From: Paludibacteraceae bacterium
GTDB lineage: Bacteria; Bacteroidota; Bacteroidia; Bacteroidales; Paludibacteraceae
DNA length: 10,368 nt
Assembly (NCBI GenBank): GCA_016292775.1
Contig: JAEDFN010000052.1
Coordinates: forward strand, 1 to 10,368
Direction of reading: 5' to 3'
Positions 1-7,168 of the stretch are shown in pieces (the first letter of the stretch is position 1; each line of letters opens with the position of its first letter). Made by a program: the position numbers and the translations under genes. The notes beneath the pieces were generated by a model, which saw nothing but the letters and a program-made list of their open reading frames with translations, did not search any database and was not told where the DNA came from.

Positions 1-150
1 CAACGAATCCGTGCTGCACAACAAAGCCCCGGAGGCATTTCCGAGGCTTCAATCGTAGGAACTTACTTATCGGCTGCTTTGTTATGTTTCTTTATAATAT
101 CGCGTTTCAGTAGACTAAGACTTTATATAAAAAGTATCCGTCAAATACCG
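1..150. other. Left edge, no assignable gene
   Basis: No gene could be assigned here. One forward frame is open from base 1 to 288, but it runs through the terminator at 154-202 and across the antisense end of gcvP, so it is unlikely to be coding. The second forward frame stops at 56-58 after only 18 codons, and the third stops near 108. Any of these could be the tail of a gene outside the window, but none has a recognisable protein signature. The only structure seen is the GC-rich hairpin at 24-49 and an alternative pairing partner at 76-83. Confidence 0.4.
24..49 (-). terminator. Weak terminator-like hairpin
   Basis: Read on the minus strand, AAGCCTCGGA (49 to about 40) pairs with TCCGGGGCTT (33 to 24) through a single G-U pair, and UUUGUUGU follows. 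On the plus strand the same position is a C-A mismatch and no T run follows, so the minus strand is the better reading. The U tract is interrupted, so this may be a weak terminator, an attenuator or chance. Confidence 0.3.
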
Positions 151-153
151 GAC

Positions 154-202
154 AAAAAAAGGGTTGACCTGCAAAATATGCGAAGGTCAACCCTTTTTTT
201 TT
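154..202. terminator. Bidirectional intrinsic terminator after gcvP
   Basis: A perfect 10-bp stem, GGGTTGACCT (161-170) with AGGTCAACCC (184-193), encloses a 13-nt loop. Seven A residues precede it (154-160) and nine T residues follow it (194-202), so both strands read as hairpin plus U tract. It lies about 34 nt past the gcvP stop codon and should end the pta-ackA-CoA-transferase-gcvP transcript. It could also stop a plus-strand transcript entering from the left edge. Confidence 0.9.
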
Positions 203-226
203 ATATAGGCTTAGAGCCTGATTTTG

Positions 227-3073
227 TTATTGACAGTTACAAACGAGGTTTCTGTCGCCGAATCCGTTGTCAACACGTCCTACGGTAATCCAGAATTTAT
301 TCTCTTTTACCCAAGGGAGAGGGAATGCGGCTTTTTCACGGCTATATTTATGGTTCCATTCATCGGAAACTACCATATAGTCGGCGTGAGGTGAGTTGAT
401 GAGTACGTTATCTTCAGTGTCGGCAGCTCCGGTATGGATCTCTTCTATCTCTTGACGGATAACCATCATCATCTCTACAAAGCGGTCGAGTTCGGCAAGT
501 GGTTCTGATTCTGTAGGCTCTACCATCAAAGTACCGTGAACAGGGAATGACAATGTAGGAGCGTGGAAACCGAAGTCCATCATACGTTTAGCCACGTCGC
601 TTTCGTCTACTTTAGCATAAGCTTTGAGGTGACGGCAGTCGAGAATCATCTCGTGACCTACGCGACCTGTAGCGCCGGTATATACGATACCGTATGCTTT
701 CTCGAGGCGTTTTGTGAGGTAGTTTGCACTGAGGATAGCTGTTTTTGTTGCCTCTGCAAGTCCGTCAGGACCCATCATACGGATATAGCCGTAAGTGATA
801 GGTAAGATACCTGCAGAACCCCATGGTGATGCCGCTACTGCAGTGTAAGGACTGTCAGGATTGATATGGCTGTGTGATGGCAAGAACTCTACAAGGTGTT
901 TTGCTACGCAGATAGGGCCAACACCAGGTCCGCCACCACCGTGAGGTGATGCAAAGGTCTTGTGTAAATTGAGGTGACATACGTCGGCACCGATAAAGCC
1001 CGGTGAGGTAAGTCCTACTTGTCCGTTCATATTGGCTCCATCCATATATACTTGTCCGCCATTTTCGTGAATGATATTACAGATATCTACGATGGCAGGC
1101 TCAAAAATACCGTGTGTTGAAGGATAGGTAATCATGAGTGCGGCAAGGTTGTCACGATTTGCTTCAGCTTTTGCTTTGAGGTCGGCAACATCCACATTAC
1201 CATTTTCATCGCAAGCTGTTACCACTACGTTAAAGCCGGCTTGTACGGCAGATGCAGGGTTAGTTCCGTGTGCAGATGCAGGGATAAGGATGATGTTACG
1301 ATGGCCTTGTCCGATAGATTTTTGATAGCGGCGGATAGTCATAAGACCTGTATATTCGCCGGCAGCTCCGGAGTTTGGTTGTAAAGTACAGCCTGCAAAA
1401 CCTGTTATCTCGATGAGGTATGACTCGAGGTTCTTGATGAGCTCTTTATATCCTTGACATTGGCTTTCCGGTGCAAAAGGGTGAATGCCTGTGAATTCCG
1501 GCCAAGAGAGAGGAAGGAGTTCGGCGGCAGCATTTAATTTCATTGTACAAGAACCGAGAGAAATCATTGAGTGTGCAAGAGAGATATCTTTGCGGTCGAG
1601 AGTTTTGATGTAGCGCATCATCTCTGTTTCGGTATGATATTTCTCAAAGATTTCGTGATTCAATGCTTTGGAAGTACGTACAAGCTCTTTTGGCAATGCC
1701 ACGCCTTCGCAGCAGCAAGAGCATTTGAGAGCAGGTGTTGCTACTCCGAGTACCTCTGCAAAAGCAGAAAGTAATTTTGCCACAGACTCACAAGTGGTGG
1801 TTTCATCTGTAGAGATACCTATAGTGCCGTTTTCGTAATAGCAAAGGTTTACAAGGCGAGCTTCTGCGGCTTTGCGAATATCTTTAGCACATTTTCCGGC
1901 AGGGAGTTCGATGCGGAGTGTGTCGAAATATGTTTCGTTGAGCTGTTTGCAACCCATCTCTGTAAGAGCGGCAGCTATGATAACGGCTTTTTTGTGAATG
2001 TCACCGGCAATTTTACGAAGACCGTCATTACCGTGGTAAGCAGCGTAGAAGCCGCTCATTATTGCAGGAAGTGCTTGTGCGGTACAGATGTTAGAGAGGG
2101 CTTTCTCACGTTTGATATGTTGCTCGCGGCTTTGAAGGGCAAGGCGGAGAGCAGGTTTGCCGTTGACATCTTTAGAGATACCTACAAGGCGACCAGGCAT
2201 AAAGCGTTTGTTCTCTTCGTGAGAAGCGAAATAAGCTGCCGAAGGACCACCGAAATAGAGTGGCATACCGAAGCGTTGGGTAGAACCAAAGGCAATGTCA
2301 GCTCCGAATTCTCCCGGAGGAGTGAGGAGTACGAGACTCATAATGTCGGCAGCTACAGCTACTTTTGCTCCGGCTGCATGAGCTTTCTCTACAAAAGCAC
2401 GATAGTCGGCTATTGTTCCTTCTGCATTTGGATATTGTAGTATAGCACCGAAAACAGGTGTTGAGAAATCAAATTTATCGAAATCTCCATATACAAGTTC
2501 TATGCCTTGTGGCATGCTGCGAGTGGCAAGTACATCTTTTGTTTGACGGAATATTTTTTCGTCAACGAAAAGTTTGTTGATGCCTGCTTTTTGTTGGTCG
2601 CGGCTGCGGAGGGCATACATCATTGTCATAGCCTCTGCTGCAGAGGTAGCCTCATCAAGCAATGAGCAGTTGGCAAGTTTAAGACCGGTAAGGTCTGAAA
2701 TCATTGTTTGGAAGTTGAGGAGTGCCTCAAGGCGTCCTTGTGATATCTCTGCTTGATATGGAGTGTATGATGTGTACCATACCGGATTTTCGAATACGTT
2801 ACGTAAAATTACCGCCGGGGTAATTGTGCCGTAATAACCCAATCCGATAAAGTTGTCGGCAATGACATTCTTCTTAGCCAATTCATGTACGTGGTTAAGA
2901 AACTCTTGCTCTGTCATTGCTGTTGGCAAATTCATCGGTTTTGGAAGACGAATATTGGCAGGTATGGTTTGATCGATAAGTTCGTCAACCGATTTAACGC
3001 CCACTGTTTCGAGCATTTTAGGTAAATCGCGTTCGGTGATACCGATATGGCGAGCTGAAAATTGATTAGCCAT
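227..3073 (-). CDS. gcvP: Glycine dehydrogenase (decarboxylating), P protein
   Basis: GcvP is the PLP-dependent cytoplasmic P protein of the glycine cleavage system. It decarboxylates glycine and transfers the aminomethyl group to the lipoyl arm of GcvH. At 948 residues it is the full-length single-chain form, with both halves fused. The N-terminal half (about 1-445) begins with the family-like RHIGITERD segment. The C-terminal half carries SLGSCTMKLNAAAE (506-519), SAHGTNPASA (600-609), a glycine-rich GGGGPG loop (712-717) and the PLP lysine K705 in HLNLHKTF. The ATG at 3073 precedes the expected N terminus. It is the last gene of the operon, 29 nt after the CoA-transferase and 34 nt before the terminator. 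The linker between the halves has an unusual cysteine run (C451, C453-C455). gcvT and gcvH are not adjacent. The family assignment is secure. Confidence 0.97.
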   Translation of the reverse strand: MANQFSARHIGITERDLPKMLETVGVKSVDELIDQTIPANIRLPKPMNLPTAMTEQEFLNHVHELAKKNVIADNFIGLGYYGTITPAVILRNVFENPVWYTSYTPYQAEISQGRLEALLNFQTMISDLTGLKLANCSLLDEATSAAEAMTMMYALRSRDQQKAGINKLFVDEKIFRQTKDVLATRSMPQGIELVYGDFDKFDFSTPVFGAILQYPNAEGTIADYRAFVEKAHAAGAKVAVAADIMSLVLLTPPGEFGADIAFGSTQRFGMPLYFGGPSAAYFASHEENKRFMPGRLVGISKDVNGKPALRLALQSREQHIKREKALSNICTAQALPAIMSGFYAAYHGNDGLRKIAGDIHKKAVIIAAALTEMGCKQLNETYFDTLRIELPAGKCAKDIRKAAEARLVNLCYYENGTIGISTDETTTCESVAKLLSAFAEVLGVATPALKCSCCCEGVALPKELVRTSKALNHEIFEKYHTETEMMRYIKTLDRKDISLAHSMISLGSCTMKLNAAAELLPLSWPEFTGIHPFAPESQCQGYKELIKNLESYLIEITGFAGCTLQPNSGAAGEYTGLMTIRRYQKSIGQGHRNIILIPASAHGTNPASAVQAGFNVVVTACDENGNVDVADLKAKAEANRDNLAALMITYPSTHGIFEPAIVDICNIIHENGGQVYMDGANMNGQVGLTSPGFIGADVCHLNLHKTFASPHGGGGPGVGPICVAKHLVEFLPSHSHINPDSPYTAVAASPWGSAGILPITYGYIRMMGPDGLAEATKTAILSANYLTKRLEKAYGIVYTGATGRVGHEMILDCRHLKAYAKVDESDVAKRMMDFGFHAPTLSFPVHGTLMVEPTESEPLAELDRFVEMMMVIRQEIEEIHTGAADTEDNVLINSPHADYMVVSDEWNHKYSREKAAFPLPWVKENKFWITVGRVDNGFGDRNLVCNCQ

Positions 3074-3102
3074 TTTTTATAGTATTTTTTAGGTTAAGAA
3101 TA

Positions 3103-4584
3103 TTAGAATTTAGCATTGTGCATATCTCCTGTCTCTGCAAAAGCTTTGTGCATTGCGAAGCAATTATCCAAATTCATTGGAGTGTGAGCAAGAGGAGCTT
3201 TGGCAAGATATTCACGGAGAAGCTCTTTGTATTCAGGAGCAACGCAATTGTTGATAATTTCGTTTGCACGTTGGATAGGAGATTTGCCGCGGAGGTCGGC
3301 AACGCCGTGCTCTGTGATAAGGATTTTAACAGAGTGCTCTGATTGGTCAACGTGAGAAACGTAAGGCACGATAGCGGAAATTTTACCATCTTTTGCAGTA
3401 GATGGGGTAGTGAAGATAGAGATATAAGCGTTGCGAGTGAAGTCGCAAGAACCGCCAATACCGTTCATCATCTTGGTGCCGAGTACGTGAGTAGAGTTTA
3501 CATTACCGAAGATGTCGGCTTCGAGGGCAGTGTTGATGGTGATAAGACCAAGACGACGAGCCACCTCAGGGTTGTTAGAAATCTCTTGTGGGCGGAGTAC
3601 TACTCTCTCTTTGAAGAAGTCGAGTTTGCTATAAATCTCTTGGAGTACAGGGTTTGAAACGGTGAGTGAGCATCCAGAAGCGAATTTACAGTGGCCCTCT
3701 TCCATAAGGCCGATAACGGCATCTTGGATTACCTCAGTGTACATCTCGAAAGGAGGAATGTCAGGGTTGGCACCGAGTTCTGCAAGTACGGCGTTAGCGA
3801 TATTACCTACACCGGATTGGATAGGGAGGAAAGAAGCCGGGATACGACCTGCTTTGATTTCGGCAGCGAGGAAGTTGGCAACATTTTTACCGATTTTTGC
3901 AGTTACTTCATCAACAGCGGCAAAACCGCCTACTTCGTTCTCGCGGTTGGTATGTACTACGCAGAGAATTTTCTTAGGGTCTACTTGTACGTAAGGTTTA
4001 CCACAGCGGTCAGAAGGTTTGTATACAGGGATAGCTTCGCGACAAGGAGGGTCGAGAGGCTCGTAGATATCGTGCATTCCACAGAGCTCTGCAGGGTGTG
4101 CGGCATTGAGCTCTACAATGATATGGTCTGCAAGACGGCAGATGGTTGGGAGGATACCGACACCTGATGTAGGCACGATTTTGCCATCGTCAGAAATAGA
4201 GCAAGCCTCTACTATAGCGAATTTAGGTTTTGGCATAAAACCGTATCTCAACTCTTGTGCAAGGTGGCTGAGGTGCATGTCAAAATAATGTGCTTCTTGT
4301 GCATTAAGGCGTGTACGAAGGTCCTTATTTGATTGGTAAGGAGTACGGAAAAGTATTGCATTTGCTTTTGCAAGGGCGCCGTCAAGGCTACCACCGGTAG
4401 ATGCTCCGGTGTACATTCCGATTTTGAATTCACGTCCTGCAGCATGCTCTGCTTCTGCACGTGCTGCTATGGCTGTTGGAACATCTTTCGGACATCCGGC
4501 AGGGGTAAATCCGCTAAAGCCGATGATGTCTCCATTGTTTACATATGCGGCAGCCTCTTCTGCTGTCATTACTTTATAATTCAT
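3103..4584 (-). CDS. Acetyl-CoA hydrolase/transferase family CoA-transferase
   Basis: This 493-residue cytoplasmic enzyme belongs to the Cat1/AarC/ScpC class of CoA-transferases, which move CoA between acetate and succinate, propionate or butyrate through a glutamyl-CoA intermediate. Visible family signatures are PIQSGVGNIANAV (254-266), MYTEVIQD (281-288) with candidate catalytic E284, NGIGGSCDF (374-382), and the C-terminal HVDQSEHSV (411-419) and TEHGVADLRG (424-433). Length is normal for the family. The ATG at 4584 lies 17 nt after the ackA stop. Its place behind pta and ackA suggests it balances acetyl-CoA, acetate and succinyl-CoA in fermentation. Succinyl-CoA:acetate CoA-transferase is the most likely activity, but propionyl- or butyryl-CoA specificity cannot be excluded from sequence. 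Many databases label this family simply acetyl-CoA hydrolase. Confidence 0.9.
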   Translation of the reverse strand: MNYKVMTAEEAAAYVNNGDIIGFSGFTPAGCPKDVPTAIAARAEAEHAAGREFKIGMYTGASTGGSLDGALAKANAILFRTPYQSNKDLRTRLNAQEAHYFDMHLSHLAQELRYGFMPKPKFAIVEACSISDDGKIVPTSGVGILPTICRLADHIIVELNAAHPAELCGMHDIYEPLDPPCREAIPVYKPSDRCGKPYVQVDPKKILCVVHTNRENEVGGFAAVDEVTAKIGKNVANFLAAEIKAGRIPASFLPIQSGVGNIANAVLAELGANPDIPPFEMYTEVIQDAVIGLMEEGHCKFASGCSLTVSNPVLQEIYSKLDFFKERVVLRPQEISNNPEVARRLGLITINTALEADIFGNVNSTHVLGTKMMNGIGGSCDFTRNAYISIFTTPSTAKDGKISAIVPYVSHVDQSEHSVKILITEHGVADLRGKSPIQRANEIINNCVAPEYKELLREYLAKAPLAHTPMNLDNCFAMHKAFAETGDMHNAKF

Positions 4585-4601
4585 TGCTTTATATTTTTTT
4601 A

Positions 4602-5801
4602 TTATTTTGTTACTAAATTCATTGTATCTGTTGCAATAGTAAGTTCTTCATCGGTAGGTATTACCACCACTCTTACTTTAGAGTCAGGAGTAGAAATTTC
4701 TACCTCTTCGCCACGAGTTTTAGCGTTGAGCTCTTTGTTGAATTTAACGCCGAGGTAATTAAGGCCTTTACAGATGTATTCACGAGTGATGACTTGGTTT
4801 TCGCCGATACCACCGGTAAATACGATAAGGTCTACGCCATTGAGGGCGGCAGTGTAAGCACCGATATATTTAAGGAGGCGGTATTCGAACATGTCGAGGG
4901 CAAGTTTTGCACGTTCATTGCCTTTGGCAATAGCATCTTCTATGTCGCGCATATCGCTGGAAACGCCTGATACGCCGAGAACGCCTGATTTTTTGTTGAT
5001 GATAGTGTTGAGGTCTGCCACGCTAAGGCCGAGTTTATCCATGAGGTAAGTGATAGCACCGAGGTCGACATCACCGCTTCGAGTACCCATTACAAGGCCT
5101 TCAACAGGGGTGAGACCCATAGAAGTATCAATAGATTTTCCATCTTTGATAGCGGTAATAGAGCCACCACCACCAACGTGTACGGTAATAATCTTGGTTT
5201 TTTCGTAGTCAATACCGAGGAATTCGCAAGCACGGCGAGAAACGTATCGGTGACTGGTGCCGTGGAAGCCGTAGCGGCGTACTCCGTATTGAGTGTAATA
5301 TTCATAAGGGAGGGCATACATGTAAGCGTGTGCCGGCATTGTTTGATGGAAAGCTGTGTCGAAAACGCCTACTTGCGGCACGTTAGGCAATATTGCCGAT
5401 ACTGCAGCTACGCCTTTGAGGTTGGCAGGGTTGTGGAGTGGAGCCAAATCAGTGCAGGCTTTCATCTGTTCGATAACCTCCGGAGTGATTACTACCGAGG
5501 TGTTGAATTTCTCTCCACCGTGTACCAAACGGTGACCCACAGCATTGATTTCTGAAAGCGATTTGATACAGCCGTATTCAGGGTTTGTAAGAGTGTCGAA
5601 AATGAGTTGTACGCCAACGGTATGCTCCGGCATGTTTTTCTCGATAGTTTTCTTTGAGCCGTCAGGCATTTTGAATTTGAGGAAAGAGTCCGGCAAGCCG
5701 AGCTTCTCTATGCCACCTTGAGCAAGAACCTCTTTGGTAGTCATCTCGTAAAGTTTATATTTGATGGAAGAACTACCGCAATTTAAAACTAATATTTTCA
5801 T
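4602..5801 (-). CDS. ackA: Acetate kinase
   Basis: AckA interconverts acetyl phosphate plus ADP with acetate plus ATP, the substrate-level phosphorylation step of acetate fermentation. The 399-residue protein is full length. Residues equivalent to the Methanosarcina thermophila active site are present at almost the same numbers: N7 in LNCGSSS, R91 in GHRLVHGG, D148 in VFDTAFHQT, H180 in GFHGTSHR, R241 in MGTRSGD and E385 in PTDEELTIA. The GGIGENQ loop is at 330-336. One departure stands out: the usual HxGNG(G/A)S phosphate loop reads HVGGGGS (208-214), with glycine in place of the conserved asparagine at 211. The ATG at 5801 lies 21 nt after the pta stop, which indicates cotranscription. The family is certain; whether the changed loop alters kinetics is unknown. 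Confidence 0.96.
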   Translation of the reverse strand: MKILVLNCGSSSIKYKLYEMTTKEVLAQGGIEKLGLPDSFLKFKMPDGSKKTIEKNMPEHTVGVQLIFDTLTNPEYGCIKSLSEINAVGHRLVHGGEKFNTSVVITPEVIEQMKACTDLAPLHNPANLKGVAAVSAILPNVPQVGVFDTAFHQTMPAHAYMYALPYEYYTQYGVRRYGFHGTSHRYVSRRACEFLGIDYEKTKIITVHVGGGGSITAIKDGKSIDTSMGLTPVEGLVMGTRSGDVDLGAITYLMDKLGLSVADLNTIINKKSGVLGVSGVSSDMRDIEDAIAKGNERAKLALDMFEYRLLKYIGAYTAALNGVDLIVFTGGIGENQVITREYICKGLNYLGVKFNKELNAKTRGEEVEISTPDSKVRVVVIPTDEELTIATDTMNLVTK

Positions 5802-5822
5802 GATTTAAATAGAGATTAAAGG

Positions 5823-6830
5823 TTATTTTTTAGCTGCGATAGCTTGGTTACAAGTGATAGCAATCATCATTTCTATGTCGCTTACAGAGCAGCCACGGCT
5901 GAGGTCGTTAATAGGGGCAGCCATACCTTGAAGTACAGGGCCGATAGCTTCTGCACCACCGAGGCGTTGTACCATCTTGTAGCCGATATTACCCACTTCG
6001 AGAGATGGGAATACGAGAGTATTTGCGTGTCCGGCAACTTTGCTACCCGGAGCTTTGAATTCACCAACGCTAGGAACGAGAGCTGCATCGGCTTGAAGTT
6101 CGCCATCAATCATCATGTCAGGCTCCATCTCCTTAGCAAGGCGAGTGGCTTCTGTAACTTTGTCAACGAGTTCGTGTTTAGCACTACCTTTAGTAGAGAA
6201 GCTAAGCATAGCGATGCGAGGCTCTTTACCTGCAATAGCGCGCATAGTGTGGCCTGTAGCAACTGCAATTTGAGCGAGTTCGGCAGCAGTAGGGTTTGGC
6301 ATTACGGCAACGTCGGCAACCATAATCATACCATCTTCACCGAATTCTTTAGCTTTAGAGAATAGCATAAGAGCGCCTGAAACGCAAGTCATACCCGGTT
6401 TTGTGCGTACTATTTGAAGAGCAGGGCGGAGTACATCGCCGGTAGCGTTGCGAGCACCGGCAAGTTCGCCATCTGCAGCACCGGCTTTAATCATAAGGCA
6501 ACCGAGGTAGAGAGGGTCTTTTGCAAGGCGAGTGGCCTCTTCCATAGTCATTCCTTTTTTCTTACGAATTTCGCAGAGCATTTCGGCATATTTTTCGAGC
6601 TCAGGGTTATTGTCCGGGTCAATGATTGTGGCCTGCTTGATATATTCGAAACCCTTTTCAGCGGCAAGAGCCAAAATCTTTTCAGGATTACCCAAAAGGA
6701 TAATGTTGGCAACTTTGTCTTTAATCACTGTATTGGCAGCCTCAAGAGTACGAGGCTCATCACCCTCAGGCAAAACTATTCTTTGCGGATTGCTTTGGGC
6801 GCGTTCTTTAATTTCTTGCAAAAGTTTCAT
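5823..6830 (-). CDS. pta: Phosphate acetyltransferase
   Basis: Pta converts acetyl-CoA plus phosphate to acetyl phosphate and CoA, supplying AckA, which follows 21 nt downstream. The 335-residue product is the short class without the N-terminal regulatory domain found in the roughly 700-residue enterobacterial form. Family signatures are RIVLPEGDEPRTLEAA (17-32), CVSGALMLFS (149-158), AVMPNPTAAELAQIA (175-189), LSFSTKGSAKH (209-219), DGELQADAAL (242-251), GHANTLVFPSLEVGNI (267-282) and the C-terminal SRGCSVSDI (311-319), whose serine-arginine pair and aspartate match known catalytic and CoA-site positions. The ATG at 6830 is preceded by a roughly 83-nt A/T-rich leader from the promoter at 6919-6926. 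It is the first gene of the four-gene operon. Confidence 0.96.
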   Translation of the reverse strand: MKLLQEIKERAQSNPQRIVLPEGDEPRTLEAANTVIKDKVANIILLGNPEKILALAAEKGFEYIKQATIIDPDNNPELEKYAEMLCEIRKKKGMTMEEATRLAKDPLYLGCLMIKAGAADGELAGARNATGDVLRPALQIVRTKPGMTCVSGALMLFSKAKEFGEDGMIMVADVAVMPNPTAAELAQIAVATGHTMRAIAGKEPRIAMLSFSTKGSAKHELVDKVTEATRLAKEMEPDMMIDGELQADAALVPSVGEFKAPGSKVAGHANTLVFPSLEVGNIGYKMVQRLGGAEAIGPVLQGMAAPINDLSRGCSVSDIEMMIAITCNQAIAAKK

Positions 6831-6839
6831 TGTATTAAA

Positions 6840-6902
6840 TTATTTTGTTAAATTATTAATTATCAGTACGTTATATTTTTGGGCATGATACACTCCACCC
6901 AT
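6840..6902 (-). CDS. Possible 20-codon leader ORF upstream of pta
   Basis: An ATG at 6902 opens a frame beginning MGGVYHAQKY that stops (TAA) at 6840-6842, ten bases before the pta ATG. It lies wholly inside the predicted 5' leader, about a dozen nucleotides from the expected transcription start. No run of one amino acid or stalling motif is visible, so it may be chance in A/T-rich DNA. The peptide is not recognised. Confidence 0.2.
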   Translation of the reverse strand: MGGVYHAQKYNVLIINNLTK

Positions 6903-6918
6903 TAATATATAATCGGTG

Positions 6919-6926
6919 CAAAGTTA
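6919..6926 (-). promoter_or_regulatory. Bacteroidetes-type -7 box for pta operon
   Basis: On the minus strand TAACTTTG (6926 to 6919) matches the Bacteroidetes -7 consensus TAnnTTTG exactly and is followed by CACCG. Transcription would start near 6912-6915, giving a leader of about 83 nt before the pta ATG. A clear TTTG -33 element is not evident 19-21 bp upstream. As gaps inside the operon are 17-29 nt, this is probably the main promoter for all four genes. Confidence 0.6.
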
Positions 6927-6973
6927 CTATTTTTTCTTCAGTTTCTCTGTATTATTTGTAAAAATATTGTACG

Positions 6974-6999
6974 CCTACTCTCAAAGGGCAACTGCAAAA
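6974..6999. repeat. 26-bp dispersed repeat, copy A
   Basis: Bases 6974-6999, CCTACTCTCAA then AGG then GCAACTGCAAAA, match 10314-10339 at 23 of 26 positions in the same orientation; the three differences are the central AGG versus CAA. The copy sits between the lipAB terminator and the pta promoter, outside any gene. On the minus strand one frame reads CSCPLRVGVQYFYK then stop, sharing LRVG with copy B. Confidence 0.6.
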
Positions 7000-7054
7000 A
7001 ATATGTAGGGTCGATTATATTTGAAAATAATTGAATATCTACAATGTATTAGAA

Positions 7055-7100
7055 AAAATATCGGCTAACGAAAATGGAATTCTTCGTTAGCCGATATTTT
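7055..7100. terminator. Strong hairpin terminator of lipA-lipB
   Basis: AATATCGGCTAACGAA (7057-7072) pairs perfectly with TTCGTTAGCCGATATT (7083-7098). Flanking A and T residues extend the stem to 18 bp around a 10-nt loop. On the minus strand the stem runs straight into TTTTTTC, so it should end the lipA-lipB transcript about 70 nt past the lipB stop and insulate the pta promoter. The plus strand has TTTT ATT after it, a weaker terminator in that direction. Confidence 0.9.
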
Positions 7101-7117
7101 ATTATCCTGGAATAAGA

Positions 7118-7159
7118 AAAAATTATTCTGCTTGGTATAAAAATTATTCTGCTTGAGAG
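7118..7159. repeat. 21-bp tandem duplication past lipB
   Basis: AAAAATTATTCTGCTTG occurs at 7118-7134 and again at 7139-7155, a 21-nt period with about two units. The 14-mer TTGGTATAAAAATT spanning the unit junction (7132-7145) also occurs inside the lipB 3' end at 7180-7193, where it encodes IFIP near the C terminus. The tract therefore looks like local duplication of the lipB tail. Confidence 0.75.
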
Positions 7160-7168
7160 GGAAAGTGT

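Larger units (their letters stand above)
6831..7168. other. Intergenic region pta-lipB (338 nt)
   Basis: This gap contains, from left to right, the leader of the pta operon with a possible 20-codon ORF (6840-6902), a TAACTTTG promoter box (6919-6926), one copy of the 26-bp dispersed repeat (6974-6999), an 18-bp hairpin terminator (7055-7100) and a 21-bp tandem duplication (7118-7159) just past the lipB stop. Nothing protein-like beyond the short leader ORF was found. Confidence 0.7.

Noticed and set aside
79..288. Forward open frame at the left edge
   Set aside because: It crosses the bidirectional terminator and the antisense end of gcvP and encodes no recognisable motif.
1994..2440. 148-codon forward frame
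   Set aside because: It lies entirely antisense to the conserved gcvP coding sequence, so it is a shadow of codon usage there.
3691..4167. 158-codon forward frame
   Set aside because: Antisense to the CoA-transferase gene, with no independent promoter or protein signature.
5844..6365. 173-codon forward frame
   Set aside because: Antisense to pta, whose motifs are complete; the forward frame is cysteine- and histidine-rich in the way of shadow frames.
227..6830. Glycine reductase-type route from glycine to acetyl phosphate
   Set aside because: AckA would fit, but no grd selenoprotein, thioredoxin or reductase genes are present; gcvP indicates glycine cleavage instead.
6835..6857. TTAAATTATT direct repeat in the pta leader
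   Set aside because: Ten-base A/T-only repeat in A/T-rich DNA, readily explained by composition.
6414..6888. Overlapping forward frames extending past the pta start
   Set aside because: Two different frames overlap the same antisense region and run over the pta promoter leader; neither resembles a protein.
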